Source: Chengkuizengella axinellae (GTDB taxonomy: Bacteria > Bacillota > Bacilli > Paenibacillales > KCTC-33759). Taken from it: a DNA stretch of 64,000 nucleotides. Below, piece by piece: positions 17,989 to 27,108 of this stretch (the first letter of the stretch is position 1; every line of letters starts with the position of its first letter). The notes below the pieces were generated by a model that had not been told where the DNA came from, searched no databases, and saw nothing but the letters and a program-made list of their open reading frames with translations. The stretch is from positions 152,133 through 216,132 of the forward strand of contig NZ_JAVAMP010000006.1 of assembly GCF_030730905.1 (NCBI RefSeq). Direction: 5' to 3'. A program made the position numbers and the translations under genes.

Positions 17989-18609
17989 CTAGCCTTCCTT
18001 AAAGCAAAACTGTTTACTTTTCAGCTCAACTGGAATGCCTGCGGTTACTAAAAACACCTGATCGCATACTTCCGCTATTTTTTGATTCATAATACCGGAT
18101 AAATCCCTATATATCCGCCCTAATGGATATTCAGGAACAATTCCATTTCCAACTTCATTGGTAACTAATAATATGGTTCCATCAAACCTTTTTAATGAAG
18201 CAACTAATTGTTCTATTTTTGCAATTACTTTCTTCTGCACTTCCGAATAAGACTCTTTTTCCCCGTTTTCACCTTCAAGACTAGTCATAACTGTATTTTG
18301 ATCGTATTCAACTCGCAACAGCCAATTAGATAACCATAGAGTTAAACAATCAATAAGTATAACGTTTGTACCGAAATCTTCATCTATAGAATCAATACAT
18401 TCATTTACATCGTAAGGCTCCTCTATTGTTTGCCAAGAAAAAGCATATTGTCCCCTCTTTAATTGATGCAAATCTACTCTATCTCTCATCTCTTGATCGT
18501 GTACCTCTGAGGTGGCAATATAAATTCCTCTACCAGCAAAAGTAGTGGCGTACTTTTCTGCAAATGAACTCTTTCCGCTTCTTGCCCCACCTGTCACTAA
18601 AATCTTCAT
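17989..18609 (-). CDS. cobU: Adenosylcobinamide kinase/guanylyltransferase
   Basis: Bifunctional enzyme of 206 residues that phosphorylates adenosylcobinamide and then adds GMP. The P-loop is GGARSGKSSFAEKYA, IDCLTLWLSNWLL holds the Walker B strand, and VTNEVGNGIVPE is the conserved third motif. Length matches CobU/CobP. The start overlaps the cobT stop by four bases and the gene leads into cbiB. Confidence 0.94.
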   Translation of the reverse strand: MKILVTGGARSGKSSFAEKYATTFAGRGIYIATSEVHDQEMRDRVDLHQLKRGQYAFSWQTIEEPYDVNECIDSIDEDFGTNVILIDCLTLWLSNWLLRVEYDQNTVMTSLEGENGEKESYSEVQKKVIAKIEQLVASLKRFDGTILLVTNEVGNGIVPEYPLGRIYRDLSGIMNQKIAEVCDQVFLVTAGIPVELKSKQFCFKEG

Positions 18610-19682
18610 TCAACTTCTTCCTCAGTTGCTCCAGATACACCTGCACTTTCAAACGTTGCCATTTCAGACATGATGTTAAGAGAAGCATCTATTAATTGGA
18701 AACATAAAGCTGCACCCGTTCCTTCCCCTAATCTCATGTCCAAATGCAGCATTGGCGTTAGCCCCATCTCTTGCAGCATAAATTGATGACCATGCTCCTG
18801 AGATAAATGTGAAGGAATCATAAATTGAACTGAAGTTGAACATAGTTTATAAGCTACCAATGCAGCTGCAGATGAAATGAATCCATCAATAACAACAGGA
18901 ATACGAGCTTTAGCAGCACCTAAAATTACGCCGACTAAACCTGCAATTTCTAATCCACCCACTTTTGCAAGTACATCTAATGCATTCTTTGGATTAGGTT
19001 GGTTGATTTCAAGTGCACTCTTCACTACATTTTGCTTATGTTTCCACATCTCATCATTAATTCCTGTACCTCTACCTACTGCATGCTCAATCTCTAGAGA
19101 TGTTAAAGCAGTTAATATGGCTGCACTCGCTGTTGTATTCCCTATGCCCATTTCTCCAGTTGCAACCACTTTATATCCTTTTTCCACCAGCTCTTCAACT
19201 ACTTCTACACCTACTAAGACTGCTTGTAAGGCCTCATCTATACTCATTGCAGCCTGTTTTGCCATATTATCCGTGCCAGGTTTCACTTTTTTTTGAATAA
19301 GATTAGGGTGGTCAAGTTTTCCTTTTACACCGATATCGACACAAAATACTTCTGCATTTGCTTGTCTTGCCAGCACATTGATCGCCGCACCACTATTCAA
19401 GAAATTGTAAACCATTTGGGGAGTAACCTCTTGTGGAAATGCGCTGATGCCTTCTTCACATACACCATGATCCGCTGCCATCACTACAACTGCTTTTTTA
19501 CTTAAATCAGGTACCGTCTCATGACTAATTCCAGAAATCTGTTTCGCTAAGTCTTCTAATCTACCTAAACTTCCAGGCGGTTTGGTTAATTGATTTAAAT
19601 GATTTAATGTTTTTAAAATAGCATTTTCATTCAACGGTTTAATTTCTTGGATAACTTGATTTAGTTGATGCATTTTACTCAC
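18606..19682 (-). CDS. cobT: Nicotinate-nucleotide-dimethylbenzimidazole phosphoribosyltransferase
   Basis: Enzyme of 358 residues that makes alpha-ribazole phosphate, activating the lower ligand of B12. LTKPPGSLGRLEDLA, MAADHGVCEEGISAFP, GEMGIGNTTASAAI and the C-terminal LGEGTGAALCF with the catalytic Glu are all present. It begins 44 bases after btuD and is coupled to cobU by overlap. The operon therefore links uptake genes directly to lower-ligand assembly. The last 20 or so residues after LIDASLNIM are acidic and less conserved. Confidence 0.95.
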   Translation of the reverse strand: MSKMHQLNQVIQEIKPLNENAILKTLNHLNQLTKPPGSLGRLEDLAKQISGISHETVPDLSKKAVVVMAADHGVCEEGISAFPQEVTPQMVYNFLNSGAAINVLARQANAEVFCVDIGVKGKLDHPNLIQKKVKPGTDNMAKQAAMSIDEALQAVLVGVEVVEELVEKGYKVVATGEMGIGNTTASAAILTALTSLEIEHAVGRGTGINDEMWKHKQNVVKSALEINQPNPKNALDVLAKVGGLEIAGLVGVILGAAKARIPVVIDGFISSAAALVAYKLCSTSVQFMIPSHLSQEHGHQFMLQEMGLTPMLHLDMRLGEGTGAALCFQLIDASLNIMSEMATFESAGVSGATEEEVE

Positions 19683-19725
19683 CTCTATTATTAATATGAT
19701 TTACTTAAAAATGAAAAGCACATGT

Positions 19726-20523
19726 TCACTCATTCACTGTTGTAGGTACTCTATCGGAATTCAACAATATTTGCGGTACTTTTAACTGTGGATGGGAAAT
19801 GATGGTAGGTTCAGTACCATAAACCTGTGAAATCAACTCTTGATTTATAATTTCAGCGGCTGTCCCTACTTTAACTAACCTTCCCTCATGTAATAACAAT
19901 AACCGGTCACAATACATTGCAGCTAAATTTAGATCATGCAAAACAGAAATTACAGTTAAACCAATTTGTTGCTGCCATTCACGGATGTATTCCATCATCT
20001 GCAGTTGATGCCCAATATCCAAATAAGTAGTTGGTTCATCCAGCATTAAAATTTGAGGCTGCTGTGCCATCACCTTGCCCAATGCCACTCTTTGCCGTTC
20101 TCCACCACTAAGCTGTTCCAAGGAACGGTTTTGCAAAGCTTTAATTTCTAACTTTTCCAGAATGTCAACGATCAGATGCTCTGGATCTTTCTCTTCTGTT
20201 CCCATCCAATTTTGATAAGGATATCTTCCCATTTCAACAACTTCACGAACTGAAAACCCCACTGGAGGTAAAGCTTCTTGTTGTAAAACTGCAACCCATT
20301 TAGCTAAATGCTTTCTTGAATATGTATGTATTTCTTTGTTAGCAAATTGAATGGTTCCTCCTTCTGCCTTTTCAATCCCAGAACATAACTTGAGCAAGGT
20401 AGATTTACCACTTCCATTCGGTCCGATGATGCCAAAGCTCTCTCCCTTTTTAACATGGAATGAAATATTTTGGATAACATGACTGCTATCATACGATTTA
20501 CTTACTAATTTCACTTGGATCAT
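19726..20523 (-). CDS. btuD: Cobalamin/corrinoid ABC transporter ATPase
   Basis: ATP-binding subunit of 265 residues for a FecCD/BtuCD-type importer. Walker A is GPNGSGKSTLLKL, the ABC signature LSGGERQRVALGKV and Walker B LMLDEPTTYLDIG, with the switch His in SVLHDLNLA. The gene follows btuC after a 107-base gap and precedes cobT. Iron-siderophore transporters use the same family, but position under the cobalamin riboswitch and next to cob genes favours corrinoid import. Confidence 0.93.
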   Translation of the reverse strand: MIQVKLVSKSYDSSHVIQNISFHVKKGESFGIIGPNGSGKSTLLKLCSGIEKAEGGTIQFANKEIHTYSRKHLAKWVAVLQQEALPPVGFSVREVVEMGRYPYQNWMGTEEKDPEHLIVDILEKLEIKALQNRSLEQLSGGERQRVALGKVMAQQPQILMLDEPTTYLDIGHQLQMMEYIREWQQQIGLTVISVLHDLNLAAMYCDRLLLLHEGRLVKVGTAAEIINQELISQVYGTEPTIISHPQLKVPQILLNSDRVPTTVNE

Positions 20524-20630
20524 GATTTTTTTACCTTCTAGTCCCTCTCATTATAGCATTAGATGATTTTTTATTTCCTAATATTACTAAAAGTTTCTTT
20601 GTTTTACCTTCAGTTTCACTCCAAAGCACT

Positions 20631-21668
20631 TTATGTATTGGAAGCTTTCTTGTTTTTAGATAACAAATAAGCAAAAAACGGGGCACCTATAAGAGCAGTG
20701 ATCACACCGAGCGGAATCTCCTGCGGACTAAGCAGCATCCTTGCAATCGTATCCGCCCATAGTACATAAATAGCACCAAACACAACAGATAACGGTAAAA
20801 TCAATCGATAATCTGAACCTACTAATAAACGAACAAGATGAGGAACGATTAAACCTACAAACCCGATCACTCCAGCAACTGAAACAGCAGCTGCAGAAAT
20901 GAGAGTAGAAAAAATAAGGACGATCCACTTTGAACGGTCTACATTAACACCAAGATGCGCTGCCTGTCTTTCACCTAAAGCAAATAGATTCAGAACACGA
21001 CCATGCCCTAGTAATACCATCAATCCTATTAAAAAATAAGGGACTAAAATTATAGAAAAGTCCCAACCTCGTAGTGCTAAACTACCCATTAACCAAAAGA
21101 TGATTCGATTAATAACATCATCAGATAAAGTGATCATGAAGGACACGATAGAGCCTAAGAATGCTTGAACCACAACACCTGATAAAATAACTGTCTCCAC
21201 TCGAAACTTCCCTTGAATACCTGCTAATTTAAATACAAAAAGTAAACTTAACATCCCTGATAAAAAAGCAACAATCGGTACAGTCCATTGACCTAACCAC
21301 AGAAATTGCAAACCAAACAAAATTAAAAATGAAGCTCCAACTGAAGCACCTGTAGCTACTCCTAACGTAAAAGGATCAGCAAGCGGATTTCTTAGAACGC
21401 CTTGGAAGCCAGCTCCTGCTAAAGACAAACAAGCTCCAACTATAATACCTAATATGATGCGGGGGAAACGAACCTGCAAAATGATTTTTTCTGAAGATAC
21501 TGGCCAATCTACTGGAATATGCTGACCTATTATGGGAAGCTGGTGTAATAAAATACGCCATACTTGAGATACAGGAATATGTGCTGAACCCATAGATAAG
21601 CTTAAGACGATGGAAAGAAGAAGAAGCAGTATACCTGCTCCTCCCCAAACAAAAAGTTTATGTTTCAT
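20631..21668 (-). CDS. btuC: Cobalamin/corrinoid ABC transporter permease
   Basis: Polytopic membrane protein of 345 residues from the FecCD family with about ten membrane helices. RFPRIILGIIVGACLSLAGA and QGVLRNPLADPFTLGVATGA are the typical N-terminal conserved parts, and GVIGFVGLIVPHLVRLL with GAIYVLWADTIARM the C-terminal ones. It starts one base from the btuF stop codon, so the binding protein and permease are coupled. Confidence 0.93.
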   Translation of the reverse strand: MKHKLFVWGGAGILLLLLSIVLSLSMGSAHIPVSQVWRILLHQLPIIGQHIPVDWPVSSEKIILQVRFPRIILGIIVGACLSLAGAGFQGVLRNPLADPFTLGVATGASVGASFLILFGLQFLWLGQWTVPIVAFLSGMLSLLFVFKLAGIQGKFRVETVILSGVVVQAFLGSIVSFMITLSDDVINRIIFWLMGSLALRGWDFSIILVPYFLIGLMVLLGHGRVLNLFALGERQAAHLGVNVDRSKWIVLIFSTLISAAAVSVAGVIGFVGLIVPHLVRLLVGSDYRLILPLSVVFGAIYVLWADTIARMLLSPQEIPLGVITALIGAPFFAYLLSKNKKASNT

Positions 21669-22673
21669 TTATTTCACCAATTCAGGATAAATTCCTTTTG
21701 CAATTTCTATTAAACCTTGTGTAATACGAGGACCTGGACGACTAATTAAATCATCATTTACACCAATCAGCTGATCCTCTTTAATTGCAGTAATTTCACT
21801 CCAACCATTACGTTCCATAATCACAGGTTTTAAATCCATATACTTTGTTGTATAGATGATCGAATCTGGATTATCTGCAATAATTTTCTCTTCACTGATT
21901 TGAATCCAGCCTTCTTGATCAGCTGCAACATTAATCCCACCAGCAAGTTCGATTAACTCACTCATAAACTCACCGCTGCCAACGGTCCAACCTTCTGAAA
22001 ACTCAAGGTATACTTTCTTTTTATCTGCTTCAGACAAATCAGATACGGCATCAATGACTTTTTGTTTTTCTTCAGACATTTTTACAACTACAACTTCGGC
22101 TTGTTCTTTTGTATTGGTAATTTCACCTAGTAACTTAACGACTTCCATAACTTCGTCAATAGATTTGGGTTCTACAGTGAACACTTTAATACCCAACTCA
22201 TCTAACCCTCTTATGATCTCTTCGTTTAAAGAAAGTCCACCAATGACTAGATCGGGTTCAGCTGCAAGAATCGCTTCTGTATTCCCATCTAAGATACCAC
22301 CAATTTTCGGCTTAGTTGTTGCTGCTTCTGGATAATCATCAAATTCAGTAACACCAACAATCTTTTCATCTAATCCCAACGCAAATAAAATCTCTGTAAC
22401 ACTTGGTGCTAGAGATACGATACGTACTGGAGCTGCTTCAAAACTCACTTCTTTACCTGAAGCATCTGTAAATGTTAAGGCATTATCGGTTTGACTACCT
22501 TCTGTTTCTTCTGCATTTGTTTCAGATTCTTCTTTTGATTCTTCAGATTCAGTACCAGACTGAGTACCTTGATCTTGCTCTACCTGTTCACTTACTTCAC
22601 TTGGATTGTTCCCACATGCAGCTAAACTGAATGCAAATACTAATACAAGTAACATCAATGTTAATTTCTTCAT
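21669..22673 (-). CDS. btuF: Cobalamin/corrinoid-binding lipoprotein
   Basis: Substrate-binding protein of about 334 residues anchored by a lipid: the signal peptide ends in the lipobox FSLAACGNN. An acidic Ser/Glu-rich linker follows, then a type III periplasmic-binding fold beginning at RIVSLAPSVTEILFALGLD, the usual BtuF opening. ATG 22673 is chosen because GGTGGAG lies nine bases upstream; a GTG at 22688 is in frame. It is the first gene after the riboswitch and so the head of the operon. Confidence 0.92.
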   Translation of the reverse strand: MKKLTLMLLVLVFAFSLAACGNNPSEVSEQVEQDQGTQSGTESEESKEESETNAEETEGSQTDNALTFTDASGKEVSFEAAPVRIVSLAPSVTEILFALGLDEKIVGVTEFDDYPEAATTKPKIGGILDGNTEAILAAEPDLVIGGLSLNEEIIRGLDELGIKVFTVEPKSIDEVMEVVKLLGEITNTKEQAEVVVVKMSEEKQKVIDAVSDLSEADKKKVYLEFSEGWTVGSGEFMSELIELAGGINVAADQEGWIQISEEKIIADNPDSIIYTTKYMDLKPVIMERNGWSEITAIKEDQLIGVNDDLISRPGPRITQGLIEIAKGIYPELVK

Positions 22674-22790
22674 TTTCTTTTTCTCCACCCTTTATATATA
22701 TATGTATTTAATCCATACAAAAAGGAAGGAACTCTATCATCTATCATTCCAATCTCTTTTTGAGGAGGATAAACTAACCTAAGAACATAT

Positions 22791-22821
22791 AAAAGCCCTT
22801 TATCCGTGAAGAATAAAGGGC
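22791..22821 (-). terminator. Riboswitch expression-platform terminator
   Basis: On the minus strand GCCCTTTAT and ATAAAGGGC form a perfect nine-pair stem around a nine-base loop, followed by TTTTATAT. It lies 59 bases downstream of the cobalamin aptamer and about 118 bases before the btuF start, the right place to stop transcription when B12 is bound. Confidence 0.8.
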
Positions 22822-22879
22822 ATACTAAACCTTGTCGATTTGCAGCTACCTTTTCCTCGAAGGATCATCGCACTTTCAC

Positions 22880-23044
22880 TATAGGCAGGTCTCCTGACTC
22901 ATGAGTTGCAACTTCCTCTCCTTCCCATTCGATAGAACAGTGGATCATTTGAGGTCGTCCTCATTTACAGTGGCGGGACCGTGTCGGATTCTCACCGAGC
23001 TTCCCTTTTAACCTAAATAAACAATTGTATATTAGGCACCTATA
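22880..23044 (-). promoter_or_regulatory. Cobalamin riboswitch aptamer
   Basis: The minus strand contains the B12 box as GAGTCAGGAGACCTGC and the conserved core parts CTCGGTGAGAATCCGACACG and GTCCCGCCACTGT. P1 closes between TATAGG (complement of 23039-23044) and CCTATA (complement of 22880-22885). The nearby hairpin at 22791-22821 is the likely terminator. It should switch off the ten-gene uptake and assembly operon when adenosylcobalamin is plentiful. The 200 bases upstream to 23266 hold AT-rich promoter-like sequence and no convincing gene. Confidence 0.95.
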
Positions 23045-23266
23045 AATAAAATATTAAATTGTATATATATAATAATAACCATTTCATCTCTTATTTCATT
23101 ATATGTTAAATAGGGGGATTGTACAATCTTTTATAGAAAACTACCGTGATGACGAGCACCTAACACGAAGACAAAGACGGATGGAAATTTTAGGTTGAAC
23201 TTGAGACATATTATGATACAATAACCTATCCAGGCAGAAAGAAAAATGATAGATTGGAGAAATCAA

Positions 23267-23401
23267 ATGACACAGTCGTCTTTTAAAGAGGAGCAAATTC
23301 ATCTTGAAAACGTGAATAAAAAAATAAAATCCTCAATTGAAAAGTTAGATAAAATCCCAATGTATGTTGGAGATGATGATGTAGAAAACACCTTGGCAAA
23401 C
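23267..23401 (+). pseudogene. HelD-type helicase, 5' fragment (before IS)
   Basis: Forty-five codons from ATG 23267, with TTGGAGA upstream, encode a charged coiled-coil start (EEQIHLENVNKKIKSSIEK) and the conserved PMYVGDDDVENTLAN segment. Codon 45 (AAC) ends exactly at the insertion sequence, whose first bases create TGA. Joining this fragment to 24851 and dropping the duplicated AAC restores one uninterrupted frame of about 703 codons. Confidence 0.85.
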
Positions 23402-23437
23402 TGAAGTGACCCCTAAAAGTTAGACACGTTTATTTTA

Positions 23438-24247
23438 TTAGGCAGCATAAGTATAATGGGTTCGGTATTGCACCGGACTCATTTTTAATTTTGCCTTAAT
23501 CCGTTTCGTATTATAGTAGTTGATATATTTTTGTAATTCCATTTTGAAATGCTCAACACTTTCAAATTCCATAAGGTAGAGCAACTCAGATTTCATAATT
23601 CCAAAGAAATTTTCTATAACAGAGTTGTCGTAACAGTTCGCTTTACGAGACATACTTTGGACTATACCTCTTGATTCAAGTGCTTGGCGATACTGCTTCA
23701 TCTGATAATGCCATCCTTGGTCTGAATGCATGAGTAGTTGGTGATCCTCAGGTAAACGTTCAAATGCTTTCTCCAACATGTCTGAAACTAGTGAATAGGT
23801 TGGTCTGAAACCTATGGTATACGTGATGATCTCTCCATTAAATAAATCTATAACTGGAGATAAATAAAGTTTCTGACCAAATAATTTAAATTCTGTAATG
23901 TCTGTTGTCCATTTTTCATTTGGTGCGTTTGCCGTAAAATTGCGGTTTAAAATATTGGGAGCAATCTTCCCCACTGTGCCTTTATATGATTTATACTTTT
24001 TCATACGTACCAAGCATTTTAAGCCAAGTTCTTTCATGATGCGCTGCACTTTTTTATGATTCACCTTTTGTCCCCGATTCGTCAGCTCATCACGAATACG
24101 GCGGTATCCATAACGCCCTTCGTGTTCTTCATAGATTGCCTTTATTTCAACTTTTAAATTAGCGTCTCGTTCTGGACGATTCATACGTTTCACTAGATCG
24201 TAGTAAGTGCTCCGTGGAATACCAGCGAGCTTTACAAGTGCTTTCAC
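23438..24247 (-). CDS. IS3-family transposase OrfB (DDE catalytic part)
   Basis: The frame of 269 residues from its GTG holds the integrase core of the transposase. TDITEFKLFGQ has the first catalytic Asp, LLMHSDQGWHYQ the second and NSVIENFFGIMKSE the Glu. The frame remains open upstream of the GTG to the overlap with OrfA (reading RKITKQDKAQVVYGLRHKYP), so the real product is probably an OrfAB fusion made by -1 slippage at the A5 run near 24301. KYINYYNTKRIKAKLKMSPVQ near the end is typical of the family. Confidence 0.93.
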   Translation of the reverse strand: MKALVKLAGIPRSTYYDLVKRMNRPERDANLKVEIKAIYEEHEGRYGYRRIRDELTNRGQKVNHKKVQRIMKELGLKCLVRMKKYKSYKGTVGKIAPNILNRNFTANAPNEKWTTDITEFKLFGQKLYLSPVIDLFNGEIITYTIGFRPTYSLVSDMLEKAFERLPEDHQLLMHSDQGWHYQMKQYRQALESRGIVQSMSRKANCYDNSVIENFFGIMKSELLYLMEFESVEHFKMELQKYINYYNTKRIKAKLKMSPVQYRTHYTYAA

Positions 24248-24273
24248 CGGATATTTATGCCTTAATCCATAGA

Positions 24274-24792
24274 CTACTTGTGCTTTGTCTTGTTTGGTGA
24301 TTTTTCTTTGGTTTGAACTAAGGCATTCAACTTTTTTAGATACTCATTTTCCATTTCCAATTGTTTGATTCGTGCTTCAAGTTCTTCTCTTGAGCCTTTA
24401 ATAAATGATAGTTTCTGATGTTGATTAGATTCTTTTTTCAAGGATAGACGCCCCTTTTTCTTTGATTGAAGGGCATCTAATCCTTGTGTTTCAAACTTCC
24501 TTCTCCATACACTAATGGTTGAAGGTTCAGGTATCTTAAAAATCGCAGCCGTTTCGTTTAAGGACGTACCATTCTCAATCATGTAATTTAGTACCTCTAG
24601 TTTAAATTGTTTTGTGTAATTTGTATATGGCTTAGTGAAGGCTTCAGCACCATGGTATTCAAATTGCTTAACCCATTTAAGGATTGCTTTATTGTCAGTC
24701 CCCATAGTTTCAGCTATCTTATAAGAACTCTCTTTTCCATTTAAGTAATACTTAACTGCTTTTAATTTATCTTCGGCAGTAAATTTAGCCAT
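24274..24792 (-). CDS. IS3-family transposase OrfA (helix-turn-helix part)
   Basis: Protein of 172 residues with two helix-turn-helix segments: KAVKYYLNGKESSYKIAETM at the N terminus and LNETAAIFKIPEPSTISVWR in the middle. A leucine-zipper-like coiled coil follows (ELEARIKQLEMENEYLKKL), which in IS150 relatives drives multimerisation. It binds the terminal repeats. Its 3' end overlaps OrfB in the -1 frame. Confidence 0.92.
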   Translation of the reverse strand: MAKFTAEDKLKAVKYYLNGKESSYKIAETMGTDNKAILKWVKQFEYHGAEAFTKPYTNYTKQFKLEVLNYMIENGTSLNETAAIFKIPEPSTISVWRRKFETQGLDALQSKKKGRLSLKKESNQHQKLSFIKGSREELEARIKQLEMENEYLKKLNALVQTKEKSPNKTKHK

Positions 24793-24850
24793 AGAAGAAC
24801 TGCACCTCCATCTGTTAGATTGTGTCTAACAATTGGGGTGCAGTTCAAAC

Positions 24851-26827
24851 ATGCGTTTAGAAAAGCTTGATCATTTAAACGGCAGTTTATCTGCTCCTTA
24901 TTTCGGAAGAATCGACTTTGAAGAGCAATTTCCTAACATTGAAAGTCTACAAAATATCTATATCGGTAAATTTGGAATTGAAGATATAGACAGTAGGGAA
25001 ATTATTGTTGTTGATTGGAGGTCTCCCATTGCAAGTTTATTTTACTCCTTTAATGGAGGTGAAGAACCGGTATCATACGAATCGCCAGATGGATTCGTAG
25101 AAGGGAATATTCATTTAAAAAGGAATATTGTCATACGAAATCAAACCTTAGATCGAGTGGTGGACAGCTATGTTCGTGGTCAAGAGCATTTTGAAGGTGT
25201 ATCAGACGAGTTTTTGATCTACAGACTTCAAGAAAATAAAGATGATAAACTCAAGGATATCGTCTCAACCATTCAAGAAGAACAAGACAAAATTATCCGT
25301 TCTCCAAAAAACATGGCATTAATTATCCAAGGTGTTGCAGGCAGTGGAAAAACAACCGTAGCACTACACCGACTTGCCTATCTCCTTTATCATTATCGTG
25401 ATCAAATCAAAGCAGAAAATCTAATTATTTTTGCTCCTAATAAAATGTTTTTAGACTATATATCTAATGTACTACCAGAGTTGGGAATTGGTAGAGTACA
25501 ACAATATACTTTTTATGAATGGGCTTTGGAAATTATAGATTTCCCCTCAAAAATAAAAGTACATTCCATTCAAGGGCAATATGAAAAATGGTTTAAGATT
25601 GGAGATGATCAGCTTGCAATCACGGATGTTAGTACTGAAAGATATAAAGGCTCACTTCAATTTCAACAAATTATACTCCAATGTTTAAGTACTTATGAAG
25701 AACATTGCATTCCTGATATGGATTTAGAACTATGGGAAGGCAAAATATTGAGTAGAGAAACGATTCACAAATGGTTTTATGAAGAATATCAAATCTTTCC
25801 ACTTATGATTCGACGTGATCATGTAACTAAAAGAATCACTAGATTTAAGAATTCAGAACTAAAATATATAGATAAAGGCATTCAAAAGAAATTAAAATCG
25901 CAAGCCAATAAAGTGATAAGAAGTTATTTTAAAAAATGGACTGCTTTCACTGCAGTTGATTTTTACTCAGAAATTTTCTCTAAACCTTCCTCAGTTTTGT
26001 CCAACATAACACTTCTGATACCTGAAATAATAAAACAAGAAACAAAAAAATCCTTAAAAAATAAGGAACTTCATTTTGAAGATTTAGCAGCATTACTTTA
26101 CATCCATAACTATTTGTATGGAATAAAATCGGATTTTAAATATGATCACATCGTCATTGATGAGGCCCAGGATTATTCACCTTTTCAAGTGATCGTTCTG
26201 AAAGAACATGTCAGAAATCATTCATTTTCAATTTTAGGTGATTTAGCACAAGGCATTCATTCCTATCATGGAATCAATGATTGGAAAGAAATTAGACAAT
26301 TATTTAGTGAGGAAGAAACTTCGTATTTTCAACTTCAAGTTAGCTATCGTTCTACAGCAGAGATCATACAATTTTCAAACAAGATTATATCCTTTTCAGA
26401 ACAGTCTTTGTTACTAGCTACACCTGTTGTGAGAAGTGGACAGGAAGTTTCAATCAACCATACACCTAAGGAAAAGCTGCCAAATAAAATAAAGAATATA
26501 GTGGAAAAAGAAAAGAATGTCCATTCTATTGCTATCGTAGGTAGAACTGATGAAGAGTGTACTAAGCTTCATCGTTTACTATCGGAAGAAGGACTTCAGT
26601 GTCATCTAATCACGAGCAACTTGGAAAACTATGACGGGGGGATATCTATAGTTCCTGCTTTCTTAGCAAAAGGACTTGAGTTCGATGTGGTTATCATTGT
26701 AGATGTCGATGAAGAGCATTATCCAAAAAATGAGCTGAATATCAAATTACTGTATGTCGCATGTACCAGAGCATTACATAAACTATATCTCCTTTATTCG
26801 AATAACCCCTCTCCACTCATTTCTTAA
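24851..26827 (+). pseudogene. HelD-type UvrD-like helicase, 3' part (after IS)
   Basis: The remaining 658 codons encode nearly all of a HelD-like superfamily 1 ATPase, the RNA polymerase recycling factor of Gram-positive bacteria. APYFGRIDFEEQ and IYIGKFGIED open the conserved part, Walker A is IIQGVAGSGKTTVALHRLAY, Walker B IVIDEAQDYSPFQ, and motif VI LYVACTRALHKLYLLY. Only the N-terminal arm of 45 residues is cut off by the IS. An ATG at 24851 lies ten bases after GGGGTG contributed by the IS end, so a shortened protein could be made. The 270 bases that follow contain only the promoter of the next gene. Confidence 0.85.
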
Positions 26828-26989
26828 ATAAAAAGAATAACTAGAAAGCGTTCATCCAAGAGCTAGAAACGTTAATCATAGATGTATATCTTGTATCTAG
26901 CTCTGGATTAAAATTACAGACAACTATAACCCTTTTATCAAGTAACTCTTCAATTCCCACCTAGCATTACTCTGACAAACTATGTTCAC

Positions 26990-27039
26990 TTGTAAAAATA
27001 TAATAGAATTGGTATAATCAAAAGCTGAAAACGATTTCA
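26990..27039 (+). promoter_or_regulatory. Sigma-A promoter with cre site for first GH30 gene
   Basis: TTGTAA (26990-26995) and TATAAT (27013-27018) are 17 bases apart. TGAAAACGATTTCA (27026-27039) starts at about +1 and is a near-perfect catabolite-responsive element of the CcpA type. Placement at the start site predicts repression during growth on preferred sugars. The same layout precedes the second GH30 gene. Confidence 0.75.
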
Positions 27040-27108
27040 GTTTATTTGCTGCATAAGACGGTAAAGATGAATTACAATTAGACAATGCAAACTAAGGAGG
27101 ACATACAT

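Larger units (their letters stand above)
23402..24847 (-). mobile_element. IS3-family (IS150-like) insertion sequence, complete
   Basis: The element is 1,446 bases long with TG...CA ends. The terminal inverted repeats are TGAAGTGACCCCTAAAAGTT on the left and TGAACTGCACCCCAATTGTT on the right, both followed by AGACAC. A three-base AAC target duplication flanks it (23399-23401 and 24848-24850). It carries the two overlapping frames typical of IS3 elements on the minus strand, with a run of five A on that strand (24301-24305) as slippery site. Both frames look intact, so the copy may still be active. Confidence 0.93.

Noticed and set aside
23103..23198. Short plus-strand frame reading NYRDDEHLTRRQRRMEILG
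   Set aside because: It looks coding at its end but has no ribosome binding site and lies upstream of the riboswitch on the other strand; perhaps a lost gene's tail, not enough to call.
26869..26904. Inverted repeat AGAGCTAGA/TCTAGCTCT after the HelD gene
   Set aside because: No T run follows and the loop is long, so it was not called a terminator.
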